Positions 44,712 through 53,196 of a DNA stretch of 64,000 bases are shown here, piece by piece. The notes beneath the pieces are model-generated. The model ran no database searches. It saw only the letters and a program-made list of their open reading frames with translations, and was not told the origin of the DNA. The stretch is from Allgaiera indica (GTDB lineage Bacteria; Pseudomonadota; Alphaproteobacteria; Rhodobacterales; Rhodobacteraceae). The position numbers were made by a program, and so were the translations under genes. How positions within the stretch are numbered: the stretch's first letter is position 1; each line of letters starts with the position of its first letter. The stretch lies in the NCBI RefSeq assembly GCF_900106675.1, contig NZ_FNOB01000005.1, forward strand, positions 124,001 to 188,000, read 5' to 3'.

Positions 44712-46310
44712 ATGGGACTCACCGGCATTCTGGATGATTGGGGCTTTTGGCTGGCGGCGGCCTTCATGGTTGCGGCGGTCTCGGCGCTGATGCTCCTGGC
44801 GCTGGTGCGCGGCCGCCACCGTTCCGACCCGGCCGCCGCCTACGATCTGCAGGTCTACCGCGACCAGCTGCGCGAGGTTGATAAGGACCTTGCCCGCGGC
44901 ACGATGTCCGAGGCCGAGGCCCAGCGTGTGCGCACCGAGGTCTCGCGCCGAGTGCTGGGGGCCGACCGCGCCCTGGCCGCGCCCGGCGGCCCCCGCCCGG
45001 CGCCGCGCGTTGCAAGCTGGATTGCGGGGGGCGTGATCGTGGCTTCGCTTGCGGGGGCCTTCGCGCTGTACCTGCGGGTCGGTGATCCGGGGCGGCCCGA
45101 CGATCCGATGGCCGCGCGGCTGGCGGAATCGCGCAAGCTGGCCGTCGACCGCCCCAGCCAGGCCAAGATCGAGGCGCTGGCCGCCAAAAGCCTGATCCCG
45201 CCCACGCCCGACCCGCAATATGCCCGCCTGATCGACCAGCTGCGCGCCGTGGTCAAGCAGCATCCCGTCGATCTGAAGGGGCAGGAGTTGCTGGCCCAGA
45301 ACGAGGCCCGGCTGGGCCATTTCATCGCCGCCTATCACGCCCAGGAGGCGGTGATCCGGATCAAGGGCAATGCGGCCACCGCCCAGGACCACGCCAAGCT
45401 GGCCGAGCTGATGGTCTATGCCGCGGCGCGCTATGTGTCGCCGGCCGCCGAACGCCAGTTGAACATCGCGCTGAAGATGGATCCGCAGAACCAGACGGCG
45501 CGGTTCTTCATGGGGGTGATGATGTCCCAGATCGGCCGCCCCGACATCGGCTTCCAGATCTGGGAAACCCTGCTGCCGCAGCTTCCCGCGGGATCGCCGT
45601 GGATCGCGCCGCTGCGCGCGCAGCTGCCGCAGATGGCCGAACTCGCGGGCGTGCGCTATGAACTGCCGCCGCCGAAAGGGGTCGGGCCTGGCCCCTCGGT
45701 GGCGCAGATCGACGCCGCCAAGGACATGACCCCCGCCCAGCGCAAGGACATGATCCGCGGCATGGTCGAGGGCCTGGCCGAGCGGCTGGATACCAAGGGC
45801 GGCACGCCGCAGGAATGGGCCCGGCTGATACGCGCCTATGGCGTGCTGGGCGAGGCCGGCAAACGCGACGCGGCGCTGCAAAGGGCGCGCGCGGACTACA
45901 AGGGCAATCCCCCCGCGCTGCAGATCATCGACGCGGCCGCGGCGGTGCCCGGCGCCGGCACCACGCCCGCCGGCGCCACCTCTTCCGGCGCCGCGCCCGC
46001 CGCCCTGCCCGGCCCCAGCGCCGACGATATCCGTGCCGCCGGCCAGATGAGCCCGGCCGAACGCCAACAGATGATCGAGGGCATGGTCTCGCGCCTGGCC
46101 GAGAAGCTGGCAACCCAGGGCGGCCCGGCGCCCGAATGGGCGCGGCTGATCGGCGCCTATGGCGTGCTGGGCCGCAAGGACCGCGCGCGCGCGATCTGGG
46201 ACGAGGCCCAGACCCGTTTCAAGGATCATCCGACGGAACTGGCGCAGATCCACGCGGCGGCGGCCAGGGCCGGGGTCGCGCCGGATGGCGCCTCGGGGGT
46301 CACGCAATGA
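44712..46310 (+). CDS. ccmI: Cytochrome c-type biogenesis protein CcmI
   Basis: A 532-residue inner-membrane chaperone that presents apocytochrome c to the haem lyase. A first helix is at about residues 12-35, a cytoplasmic leucine-zipper-like loop (DLQVYRDQLREVDKDLARG) follows, a second helix is at about 98-118, and the rest is a periplasmic TPR-like region. The C-terminus carries an internal duplication: a segment of about 70 residues starting MTPAQRKDMIRGMVEGLAERL (residue 339) recurs as MSPAERQQMIEGMVSRLAEKL (residue 446). The stop overlaps ruvX by ATGA. Start chosen after AGGGAGAGG. Confidence 0.93.
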   Translation: MGLTGILDDWGFWLAAAFMVAAVSALMLLALVRGRHRSDPAAAYDLQVYRDQLREVDKDLARGTMSEAEAQRVRTEVSRRVLGADRALAAPGGPRPAPRVASWIAGGVIVASLAGAFALYLRVGDPGRPDDPMAARLAESRKLAVDRPSQAKIEALAAKSLIPPTPDPQYARLIDQLRAVVKQHPVDLKGQELLAQNEARLGHFIAAYHAQEAVIRIKGNAATAQDHAKLAELMVYAAARYVSPAAERQLNIALKMDPQNQTARFFMGVMMSQIGRPDIGFQIWETLLPQLPAGSPWIAPLRAQLPQMAELAGVRYELPPPKGVGPGPSVAQIDAAKDMTPAQRKDMIRGMVEGLAERLDTKGGTPQEWARLIRAYGVLGEAGKRDAALQRARADYKGNPPALQIIDAAAAVPGAGTTPAGATSSGAAPAALPGPSADDIRAAGQMSPAERQQMIEGMVSRLAEKLATQGGPAPEWARLIGAYGVLGRKDRARAIWDEAQTRFKDHPTELAQIHAAAARAGVAPDGASGVTQ

Positions 46311-46786
46311 GCGTGATCGAGCCGATCGAGGAGTTCGCCGCCGCGCTGCCGCCCCGGCGGGCGCTGGCGGGGCTCGACTTCGGCGACAAGACCATCGGGG
46401 TGGCGGTGTCGGACGCGATGCTTGGCGTCGCCTCGCCGCTGGAAACCATCCGCCGGGTGAAGTTCACCCGCGATGCCGAGGCACTGATGGCGATCCTGAC
46501 CAGACGCGCGATCGGCGGGATCGTGATGGGACTGCCGCGCAACATGGACGGCTCGGAAGGGCCGCGCTGCCAGAAGAGCCGGGCCTTCGCGCGCAACCTT
46601 TCGGGCGTGACGGACCTGCCGATCACCTTCTGGGACGAGCGTCTTTCCACCGTCGCGGCCGAGCGCGCGCTGCTGGAGGCCGACACCTCGCGCAAGCGCC
46701 GCGCCGAGGTGATAGACCATGTCGCCGCGGCCTATATCCTGCAAGGCGTGCTGGACCGGCTGCGCCACCTTCGGGGCGCGGCATGA
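46307..46786 (+). CDS. ruvX: Holliday junction resolvase-like / pre-16S rRNA nuclease RuvX (YqgF)
   Basis: A 159-residue RNase H-fold nuclease of the YqgF family. Conserved acidic positions appear in ALAGLDFGDKTIGVAVSD and in the C-terminal EVIDHVAAAYILQGVLD. GGIVMGLPRNMDGSEGPR and WDERLSTVAAERAL are the family's usual motifs. In bacteria it is implicated in maturing the 5' end of 16S rRNA. Start and stop overlap its neighbours by ATGA, so it is coupled to ccmI and the DUF1289 gene. Confidence 0.93.
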   Translation: MSVIEPIEEFAAALPPRRALAGLDFGDKTIGVAVSDAMLGVASPLETIRRVKFTRDAEALMAILTRRAIGGIVMGLPRNMDGSEGPRCQKSRAFARNLSGVTDLPITFWDERLSTVAAERALLEADTSRKRRAEVIDHVAAAYILQGVLDRLRHLRGAA

Positions 46787-47013
46787 GCGACGAGATCTGG
46801 CGCCGCGACGAGATCGAGAGCCCCTGCGTGAAGATCTGCGTGCTGCACCCGGAGGCGAAAATCTGCATCGGCTGCCACCGCAATGCCGACGAGATCGCCG
46901 CCTGGTCGCGGATGTCACCTCAGGAACGCCGCGCGGTGATGGCCGAATTGCCCGGCCGGGCGCCGCTGCTGGCCCGCCGGCGCGGCGGCCGCGCCGGGCG
47001 GCGGCGTGGCTGA
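46783..47013 (+). CDS. DUF1289 small Cys-containing protein
   Basis: A 76-residue protein with the DUF1289 pattern SPCVKICVL...ICIGCHRNADEIAAWSRMSPQER; four Cys residues could bind a metal. The C-terminal tail is Arg-rich (RRGGRAGRRRG). Function unknown; it is common in Proteobacteria. The ATG overlaps the ruvX stop by ATGA. A REP-like element follows within 40 bp and may end transcription. Confidence 0.9.
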   Translation: MSDEIWRRDEIESPCVKICVLHPEAKICIGCHRNADEIAAWSRMSPQERRAVMAELPGRAPLLARRRGGRAGRRRG

Positions 47014-47050
47014 GCCGCGGCTTTCCGGCTGGTTGCGCGGCCGCGGGCGG

Positions 47051-47096
47051 GGGCGATGCCCCCTGCACCCCCGGCGTACTTTCGGAACAATGAAAG
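47051..47096. repeat. REP-like intergenic element, short copy
   Basis: GGGCGATGCCCCCTGCACCCCCGGCGTACTTTCGGAACAATGAAAG. The CCCTGCACCCCCGG block and the GTACTTT...GAAAG arm match, in the opposite orientation, the element at 19971-20087. Confidence 0.6.
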
Positions 47097-47186
47097 GGCG
47101 CCGGGGTCGTCGGGATCTGGTGTCGTCGACCGGCGCGTCGCGGGAAACGGCTGACAGGCGGGGTGGTGCTGCGTTAGGTTGGGGTC

Positions 47187-47645
47187 ATGCGATGTCTTCT
47201 ACCCCTGCTCCTGCTATTGCTCGGCGGCCCGGCGCTGGCCTGTGTTCCGGCCCGGGGCAGCGCCGCGATTTCGCGGAGTTTTCTGACGCAGGTCAATGAT
47301 TTGCGCGGACAGTCGGGGTTGCGGAAGTTGCATGTCGAGGCGCGTCTGGCGCGCGCCGCCCTGGCCCATGCCTGCGACAACGCCAGGCGGCGCAGCTATG
47401 GCCACCGCGGCGGCGACGGTTCGACCCTTGCGCAACGGCTGGCCCGGGTGCAGTACCCCTATCGCGCGGCGGCCGAGAACACCGGTTGGGGGTTTCGCAG
47501 CGCCACAAGCGCGCTGCGCTGGTGGTTGCGTTCGCCCCCGCACCGCGCCAATCTGATGAACCCCGCCCTGCGCGACATCGGTATCGGCATCGCGCTGGGC
47601 GGCGATGAGAAATTGTACTGGGTGCTGGATCTTGGCACCCGCTAA
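47187..47645 (+). CDS. Secreted CAP-domain (SCP/PR1-like) protein
   Basis: A 152-residue protein with a signal peptide at residues 1-18 (MRCLLPLLLLLLGGPALA) and one CAP domain. The family landmarks are present: LVNDLRG-like start, HACDNARRRSYGHRG, AENTGWGF and WWLRSPPHRANLMNPALRDIGIGIA, giving the His/Glu/His/Glu-type pocket. Bacterial CAP proteins are extracellular; their activity is unknown. A second CAP protein follows at 47756, so the two are tandem paralogues, though quite diverged. Confidence 0.9.
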   Translation: MRCLLPLLLLLLGGPALACVPARGSAAISRSFLTQVNDLRGQSGLRKLHVEARLARAALAHACDNARRRSYGHRGGDGSTLAQRLARVQYPYRAAAENTGWGFRSATSALRWWLRSPPHRANLMNPALRDIGIGIALGGDEKLYWVLDLGTR

Positions 47646-47650
47646 GGGGT

Positions 47651-47666
47651 TGTCACTTCGGTGACA
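47651..47666 (+). terminator. Hairpin with UUCG tetraloop after the first CAP gene
   Basis: TGTCAC TTCG GTGACA, a perfect 6-bp stem closed by C(UUCG)G, 5 bp after the stop codon. Very stable small hairpin; no T-run. Confidence 0.55.
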
Positions 47667-47755
47667 CCCATGTGCATTGCACCGCGTGCCGGCCACCGAT
47701 AACGTCCGGCGCCAACGAGGTGTCACGACACGCCGTTCAGGAGATCAAGAGGCCA

Positions 47756-48322
47756 ATGAAGAAGACCCCCAGCGCCCGGACCAAATCCCGGCTTGCCACC
47801 GCCACGCTATTTCTTGCGGCGCTCAGCGCCTGCGCCCCTGCGCCCAAGCCCAAGCCGACCCCCCCGGCGCCGCCGCCGATCGTCGGCTCGACCCCCGGGC
47901 ATTGCTCGGTCCCCGCCGATATCGACATCTTCCGCGAGAAGCTGCTCGCCGGTATCAACGCCGAACGGGTCAAGAAGGACCTCTCTCCGCTGAGCGTCTC
48001 GCCCAAGCTGGAGCAGATCGCCCAGCAGCAGGCATGCGACGACGCCGTGCAGGGGATCTACAGCCACACCGGGCTGGATGGGTCCAGCTATGCCGACCGG
48101 CTGAAGCGGATCGGCTATCCCACCAAGGGCGCGCATGAAAACACCGGCATGGGCGCGCCGGCCGAGGGCAACGACACCGTCAAGACGATCGTCGGCTTCT
48201 GGATGCTGTCGATCTACCACCGCAACAACATGCTCGACCCGAAGATCACCCAGGCCGGCATCGGCCGGGCGCATGGCTCGAACGGCAACGACTTCTGGGT
48301 GGTGGACTTCGGCCGCCCCTGA
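47756..48322 (+). CDS. CAP-domain lipoprotein
   Basis: A 188-residue protein with a lipoprotein signal: TATLFLAALSAC gives a lipobox LSAC with Cys at about residue 25, followed by a Pro-rich linker (APAPKPKPTPPAPPP). The CAP domain spans about residues 55-188 with INAERVKKDLSPL, QQQACDDAVQGIYSHTG, HENTGMGAP and FWMLSIYHRNNMLDPKITQAGIG. The ATG at 47756 is preferred over an upstream in-frame ATG because it places the signal peptide at the N-terminus and has AGGAGATCAAGAGG before it. Expected to be anchored in the outer membrane. Confidence 0.9.
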   Translation: MKKTPSARTKSRLATATLFLAALSACAPAPKPKPTPPAPPPIVGSTPGHCSVPADIDIFREKLLAGINAERVKKDLSPLSVSPKLEQIAQQQACDDAVQGIYSHTGLDGSSYADRLKRIGYPTKGAHENTGMGAPAEGNDTVKTIVGFWMLSIYHRNNMLDPKITQAGIGRAHGSNGNDFWVVDFGRP

Positions 48323-48392
48323 CGATCCCGCGCCGGCGGCCCCGCGCGGGGCCGCCGGCCTGCCGGCCGAACCGAAGAAGGCAGGACCCGCG

Positions 48393-48812
48393 ATGACACC
48401 CGACGACCTTCTGTCCTTTGCCAGGCGCATCTTCGCGGCACAGCCGTTCTCATCCTATCTGGGGGCCGAATTGCGAAGCGTGGGCCCCGGCCGCGCCGAG
48501 ATCACCCTTGCCCTGCGCCCGGAACTGACCCAGCAGCATGGCTTCGCCCATGGTGGGGTGATCAGCTATCTGGCCGACAACGCGCTGACCTTCGCCGGCG
48601 GCCTGGCCCTGGGCGGCGACGCGCTGACTTCTGAATACAAGCTCAACTACCTGCGTCCGGCCAGGGGGCTGTCGCTTCTGGCCCGGGCGGAAACCCTGTC
48701 GGTCGGCAAGCGGCAGGCGGTCTGCCGTTGCATCGTGCTGGCATGTGACGACCGGGGCGACGAGACCGCCTGCGCCGCGGCGCAGGGCACGATAATCCGC
48801 GCCGTCCCCTGA
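48393..48812 (+). CDS. PaaI-type hotdog thioesterase
   Basis: A 139-residue hotdog-fold acyl-CoA thioesterase. The motif QQHGFAHGGVISYLADNALTFAGG is the active-site helix of PaaI/YdiI-like enzymes. TSEYKLNYLRPARG is the usual next beta segment. It lies 71 bp after the CAP lipoprotein gene and 100 bp before pdhA. The acyl-CoA substrate is unknown. Confidence 0.9.
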   Translation: MTPDDLLSFARRIFAAQPFSSYLGAELRSVGPGRAEITLALRPELTQQHGFAHGGVISYLADNALTFAGGLALGGDALTSEYKLNYLRPARGLSLLARAETLSVGKRQAVCRCIVLACDDRGDETACAAAQGTIIRAVP

Positions 48813-48866
48813 CCGGGGCGCGGCGGGGATTTCCACTCGCAACCCGCCCCCCTTTCCTGTATAGGG

Positions 48867-48884
48867 TAGTTTAATATTGAACTA
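48867..48884. promoter_or_regulatory. 18-bp near-palindrome in the pdhA leader, candidate operator
   Basis: TAGTTTAATATTGAACTA is symmetric except for one base pair and is A/T-rich inside a GC-rich gap. It ends 28 bp before the pdhA ATG and lies just after TATAGGGT, a possible -10 region, so a bound repressor would block transcription. The regulator is not in this window. Confidence 0.6.
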
Positions 48885-48912
48885 TCCCCATTCCGCCGTG
48901 GAGGAGACGCCG

Positions 48913-49923
48913 ATGGCCACCCGGAAAACCCCTGCAAAATCGAATACTTCGAAAGAGGATCTGCTGCATTTCTACCGTCAGATGCTGCTTATACGACGAT
49001 TCGAGGAAAAGGCGGGGCAACTGTATGGCATGGGGCTGATCGGCGGCTTTTGCCACCTCTACATCGGGCAAGAGGCCGTGGTCGTCGGGCTGGAGGCCGC
49101 CGCCGATGAGGGCGACAAGCGGGTGACCAGCTACCGCGACCATGGCCATATGCTGGCCTGCGGCATGGACCCCAAGGGGGTGATGGCCGAACTGACCGGG
49201 CGCCGCGACGGCTATTCCAAGGGCAAGGGCGGCTCGATGCACATGTTCTCGAAAGAGAAGCATTTCTACGGCGGCCACGGCATCGTCGGCGCCCAGGTGC
49301 CGATCGGCGCGGGGCTGGCGCTGGCCGACAAGTACAAGGGCACTGACCGGGTCACCTTCACCTATTTCGGCGACGGCGCCGCGAACCAGGGCCAGGTGGC
49401 CGAGACCTACAACATGGCCCAGCTGTGGGATCTGCCGGTGGTCTTCGTGATCGAGAACAACCAGTATGCGATGGGCACCAGCGTCAAGCGCTCGACCCGC
49501 TCGCCCGATTTCTGGGAACGTGGCGCGGCCTACGGCATCAAGGGCGAGGCGGTCGACGGCATGGACGTGCTGGCGGTGAAGGCCGCGGGCGAGAAGGCCG
49601 TGGCGCACTGCCGTTCGGGCAAGGGCCCCTATATCCTGGAGGTCATGACCTACCGCTACCGCGGCCATTCGATGTCGGACCCGGCCAAGTACCGCACCCG
49701 CGAAGAGGTGCAGAAGATCCGCGAGGAGCGCGACGCGATCGAACATGTGCGCGAATTGCTGTTGCAGGGCAAGCACGCCACCGACGACGAGTTGAAGGCG
49801 ATCGACAAGGAGATCAAGTCGATCGTCAACGAGGCCGCCGAGTTCGCGAAGGAAAGCCCCGAGCCGGATGTCTCGGAGCTTTGGACCGACATCTACGCCG
49901 AAGAAGCGCCGCAGGAAGCCTGA
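48913..49923 (+). CDS. pdhA: Pyruvate dehydrogenase E1 component, alpha subunit
   Basis: A 336-residue thiamine-diphosphate enzyme subunit that decarboxylates pyruvate and starts acetyl-CoA formation. The ThDP motif runs from [10 protein letters not shown] to ENNQYAMGT. The loop [19 protein letters not shown] is the conserved region near the phosphorylation loop of eukaryotic E1-alpha. The ATG at 48913 ([11 protein letters not shown]) follows GGAGGAGACGCCG; a TTG further upstream is less likely. First gene of the pdh operon, 13 bp before pdhB. Confidence 0.96.
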   Translation: MATRKTPAKSNTSKEDLLHFYRQMLLIRRFEEKAGQLYGMGLIGGFCHLYIGQEAVVVGLEAAADEGDKRVTSYRDHGHMLACGMDPKGVMAELTGRRDGYSKGKGGSMHMFSKEKHFYGGHGIVGAQVPIGAGLALADKYKGTDRVTFTYFGDGAANQGQVAETYNMAQLWDLPVVFVIENNQYAMGTSVKRSTRSPDFWERGAAYGIKGEAVDGMDVLAVKAAGEKAVAHCRSGKGPYILEVMTYRYRGHSMSDPAKYRTREEVQKIREERDAIEHVRELLLQGKHATDDELKAIDKEIKSIVNEAAEFAKESPEPDVSELWTDIYAEEAPQEA

Positions 49924-49936
49924 GGGGGGAACGGAT

Positions 49937-51343
49937 ATGGCAACGGAAATTCTCATGCCGGCACTCAGCCCCACGATGGAAGAGGGCACGCTGGCGAAAT
50001 GGCTGAAGGCCGAGGGCGACACGGTCAGCGCCGGCGACATCATCGCCGAGATCGAGACCGACAAGGCGACGATGGAATTCGAGGCCGTCGATGAGGGCGT
50101 GCTGGGAAAGATCCTGATCGCCGAGGGCACCGAGGGCGTGAAGGTCAACACACCGATCGCCGTGCTGGTCGAAGAGGGCGAAGACGTGGACGCCGCCGTG
50201 GCCGATGCCCAGGCCGGATCGGATGGCGGATCGGATGGCGGATCGGGTTCCAAGGCCTCCGCCCCGGCGGAAAGCGCGGCGAAACCCGCCGCCGCCTCTG
50301 CCCCCGCCGCCCCCGCCGCGCCGCGATCGAAGGCCAGCCCCGATTGGCCCGAAGGCACCGTGATGAAGGAGATGACCGTCCGCGAGGCGTTGCGCGAGGC
50401 CATGGCCGAAGAGATGCGCCGCGCCGAGAACGTCTTCCTGATGGGCGAGGAGGTCGCCGAATATCAGGGCGCCTACAAGATCAGCCAGGGCCTGCTGGAT
50501 GAATTCGGGCCCGCGCGGGTGCGCGACACGCCGATCACCGAACACGGCTTCGCCGGCGTCGCCGTCGGCGCGGCCTTCGGCGGCCTGCGCCCGATCGTCG
50601 AATTCATGACCTTCAACTTCGCCATGCAGGCGATCGACCAGATCGTCAACTCGGCGGCCAAGACGCTTTACATGTCCGGCGGCCAGATGGGTGCGCCGAT
50701 GGTGTTTCGCGGCCCCAACGGCGCCGCGGCCCGCGTCGGCGCCCAGCACAGCCAGGACTACGCCGCCTGGTATGCGCAGATCCCCGGCCTCAAGGTCGCG
50801 ATGCCCTATTCGGCCTCGGACGCGAAGGGGTTGCTGAAGACCGCGATCCGCGATCCGAACCCGGTGATCTTCCTGGAAAACGAGATCCTCTACGGCCACA
50901 GCTTCGAGGTGCCGCAGCTTGACGATTTCACCGTGCCCTTCGGCAAGGCCCGGATCTGGCGCGAAGGCTCGGACGTGACCATCGTCAGCTTCGGCATCGG
51001 CATGCAATATGCGCTGGAAGCGGCCGAACGGCTGGCCGGCGACGGGATCGAGGCCGAGGTGATCGACCTGCGCACGCTGCGGCCCATCGACTACGACACG
51101 GTGCTTGCGTCGGTGATGAAGACCAACCGCTGTGTGACCGTGGAAGAGGGCTTCCCCGTGGGGTCGATCGGCAACCACCTGGGCGCCACGATCATGCAGC
51201 GTGCGTTCGATTACCTCGACGCGCCGGTGATCAATTGCACGGGCAAGGACGTGCCGATGCCCTATGCCGCGAACCTTGAAAAACTGGCGCTGGTGACCAC
51301 CGACGAAGTCGTCGAGGCGGTCCACCAGGTGACCTATCGGTGA
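49937..51343 (+). CDS. pdhB: Pyruvate dehydrogenase E1 component, beta subunit, with lipoyl domain
   Basis: A 468-residue protein: residues 1-80 form a lipoyl domain ([15 protein letters not shown], modified Lys about 43), residues 80-140 an Ala/Gly/Ser linker with a 12-bp tandem repeat encoding [11 protein letters not shown], and about 145-468 the E1-beta catalytic part ([54 protein letters not shown]). An E1-beta with its own lipoyl domain is known in Alphaproteobacteria. It forms the alpha2beta2 E1 with PdhA. In the standard operon pdhC would follow directly; here a foreign-looking gene intervenes. Confidence 0.96.
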   Translation: MATEILMPALSPTMEEGTLAKWLKAEGDTVSAGDIIAEIETDKATMEFEAVDEGVLGKILIAEGTEGVKVNTPIAVLVEEGEDVDAAVADAQAGSDGGSDGGSGSKASAPAESAAKPAAASAPAAPAAPRSKASPDWPEGTVMKEMTVREALREAMAEEMRRAENVFLMGEEVAEYQGAYKISQGLLDEFGPARVRDTPITEHGFAGVAVGAAFGGLRPIVEFMTFNFAMQAIDQIVNSAAKTLYMSGGQMGAPMVFRGPNGAAARVGAQHSQDYAAWYAQIPGLKVAMPYSASDAKGLLKTAIRDPNPVIFLENEILYGHSFEVPQLDDFTVPFGKARIWREGSDVTIVSFGIGMQYALEAAERLAGDGIEAEVIDLRTLRPIDYDTVLASVMKTNRCVTVEEGFPVGSIGNHLGATIMQRAFDYLDAPVINCTGKDVPMPYAANLEKLALVTTDEVVEAVHQVTYR

Positions 51344-51348
51344 ACGAC

Positions 51349-51777
51349 ATGGCAAATCTCTCGAGCTCTCGTAAGAAGGTGAATATTTCTACGGCCATTA
51401 TGGGTCCACCTGTAGTGATGCTGATAATCGACTGGTTTGCGCTGATGGTACCGGTAGTTACTCTTTATGGCGCTGAAATCGTCGTTTCTTGGCTCGGAGC
51501 AATATATGGCTGCATAATTGCTGGCGGCTTGCTCAGCGGCCCACTTACTTCAATGAAAGATTTCGAAGACTACGAACCTAATGACATCGCCTGGCTAGCC
51601 ACGGGGATTGCGGTTGGAGTCTTCGTACCGTTCGCGGTCGTTCCGCTGATGCAGTTGACGAGCAACTTTCACAGCCTTCTGGCCTATTTCTTGGTAGCAG
51701 TCTTCGCCGCAACCGCTCCGAGCGATTGCATCACTATCGTGCGCTCCATTGCGAAGCGTCTCGCGAAGCATTCTTGA
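51349..51777 (+). CDS. Polytopic membrane protein of atypical composition inserted in the pdh operon
   Basis: A 142-residue protein with about four hydrophobic segments (PPVVMLIIDWFALMVPVVTL; IVVSWLGAIYGCIIAGGLL; DIAWLATGIAVGVFVPFAVV; HSLLAYFLVAVFAATA). No family recognised. Base composition is clearly lower in G+C than both neighbours, and codons such as AAT, ATA, TCT, CTT and GTA, rare next door, are frequent. It starts 5 bp after the pdhB stop (ATG at 51349; a GTG at 51340 would overlap pdhB) and ends 15 bp before pdhC, so it is read with the operon. Most likely acquired by horizontal transfer. It lacks a good ribosome site of its own. Confidence 0.75.
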   Translation: MANLSSSRKKVNISTAIMGPPVVMLIIDWFALMVPVVTLYGAEIVVSWLGAIYGCIIAGGLLSGPLTSMKDFEDYEPNDIAWLATGIAVGVFVPFAVVPLMQLTSNFHSLLAYFLVAVFAATAPSDCITIVRSIAKRLAKHS

Positions 51778-51792
51778 ACAGCGGAGGAATAC

Positions 51793-53106
51793 ATGGCCAC
51801 TGAAATCCTGATGCCCGCGCTCTCGCCCACGATGGAGGAAGGGACGCTGGCGAAATGGCTGGTGAAGGAGGGCGACACCGTATCGTCCGGCGACATCCTG
51901 GCCGAGATCGAGACCGACAAGGCGACGATGGAATTCGAGGCGGTGGACGAAGGCACCATCGGCCGCATCCTGATCGCCGAGGGCACCGAGGGCGTGAAGG
52001 TCAACACCCCGATCGCCGTGCTGCTCGAAGAGGGCGAGGACGCCTCGGCCATCGACAGCGCCTCCAACCCCTCCGAGCCCGCGAAAGCGGCGGCGAAGGC
52101 CCCTGAGGCGGTCCCCGATGCCCCCGCCAAGGAGGCCCCGAAAGACACCGCCGCCGCCAAGGCCCCATCCGCGCCCAGCGCCGACGGCAAGCGCATCTTC
52201 GCCTCGCCGCTGGCGCGCCGGATCGCCGCCGACAAGGGCCTCGATCTGTCGCAGCTGACCGGTTCGGGCCCGCATGGCCGCATCGTCAAGGCCGATGTGG
52301 AAGCTGCCAAACCCGCCGCCAAGGCGGCCGAGGCCCCCGGCGCCAAGGCCCCTGCCCCCGCCGCGGCACCGGCCGGCCCGTCGACCGACGCGGTGCTGAA
52401 GATGTATGCCGACCGCGACTTCGAGGAGGTCAAGCTTGACGGCATGCGCCGCACCATCGCCGCGCGGCTGACCGAGGCCAAGCAGACGATCCCGCATTTC
52501 TACCTGCGCCGCGATATCCGGCTGGACGCCTTGCTGAAGCTGCGCGCCGATCTGAACCACCAGCTTGCGGGCCGCGGGGTGAAGCTGTCGGTGAACGACT
52601 TCATCATCAAGGCTTGCGCGCTGGCGCTGCAGGAGGTGCCCGATGCCAACGCCGTCTGGGCCGGCGACCGGATCCTGAAGCTCAAGCCCTCGGACGTGGC
52701 GGTGGCCGTGGCGATCGAGGGCGGGCTGTTCACGCCGGTGCTGCACGACGCGCAGCAAAAGACGCTCTCGGCGCTGTCGGCCGAGATGAAGGACCTGGCC
52801 GCTCGCGCCAAGGAGCGCAAGCTGGCGCCGCATGAATATCAGGGCGGCAGCTTCGCGGTCTCGAATCTGGGCATGTTCGGCATCGACAATTTCGACGCGG
52901 TCATCAACCCGCCGCATGGCTCGATCCTGGCGGTCGGCGCGGGGGTGAAGAAGCCCGTCGTGACCGAGGCCGGCGCGATCGAGGTGGCGACGGTGATGTC
53001 GGCCACGCTTTCGGTCGACCACCGGGTGATCGACGGCGCGCTCGGCGCCCAGTTCCTCAAGGCGATCGTCGAGGCGTTGGAGAACCCGATGCTGATGCTG
53101 GCCTGA
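51793..53106 (+). CDS. pdhC: Dihydrolipoamide acetyltransferase (E2) of pyruvate dehydrogenase
   Basis: A 437-residue E2 core protein. Residues 1-80 form the lipoyl domain (ETDKATME), about 130-170 the peripheral-subunit-binding domain ([34 protein letters not shown]), and about 205-437 the acetyltransferase domain with the catalytic motif DHRVIDGA. It transfers the acetyl group from lipoamide to CoA and builds the multi-enzyme core. The ATG follows AGCGGAGGAATAC. A terminator hairpin lies 29 bp after the stop. The lipoyl domain is nearly identical to that of PdhB. No E3 (lpd) gene follows in the window. Confidence 0.96.
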   Translation: MATEILMPALSPTMEEGTLAKWLVKEGDTVSSGDILAEIETDKATMEFEAVDEGTIGRILIAEGTEGVKVNTPIAVLLEEGEDASAIDSASNPSEPAKAAAKAPEAVPDAPAKEAPKDTAAAKAPSAPSADGKRIFASPLARRIAADKGLDLSQLTGSGPHGRIVKADVEAAKPAAKAAEAPGAKAPAPAAAPAGPSTDAVLKMYADRDFEEVKLDGMRRTIAARLTEAKQTIPHFYLRRDIRLDALLKLRADLNHQLAGRGVKLSVNDFIIKACALALQEVPDANAVWAGDRILKLKPSDVAVAVAIEGGLFTPVLHDAQQKTLSALSAEMKDLAARAKERKLAPHEYQGGSFAVSNLGMFGIDNFDAVINPPHGSILAVGAGVKKPVVTEAGAIEVATVMSATLSVDHRVIDGALGAQFLKAIVEALENPMLMLA

Positions 53107-53134
53107 CCCCCCCTGGGGGAAACCGACAAATCAG

Positions 53135-53166
53135 AACGCCCGGACCAAAAGGCCCGGGCGTTTCTC
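53135..53166. terminator. Terminator between pdhC and cysE
   Basis: Stem AACGCCCGG / CCGGGCGTT followed by TCTC on the plus strand, 29 bp after pdhC. On the minus strand it lies 31 bp after the cysE stop, so it could serve both converging genes. Confidence 0.75.
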
Positions 53167-53196
53167 GTTCCGGTTCAAGGCTGTCGGCGCCAACCC

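Noticed and set aside
42319-46307. Long minus-strand frames that extend soxB upstream across ccmI
   Set aside because: The part beyond residue 1 of SoxB is antisense to ccmI, which has strong family evidence; the soxB start at 44501 fits the family length.
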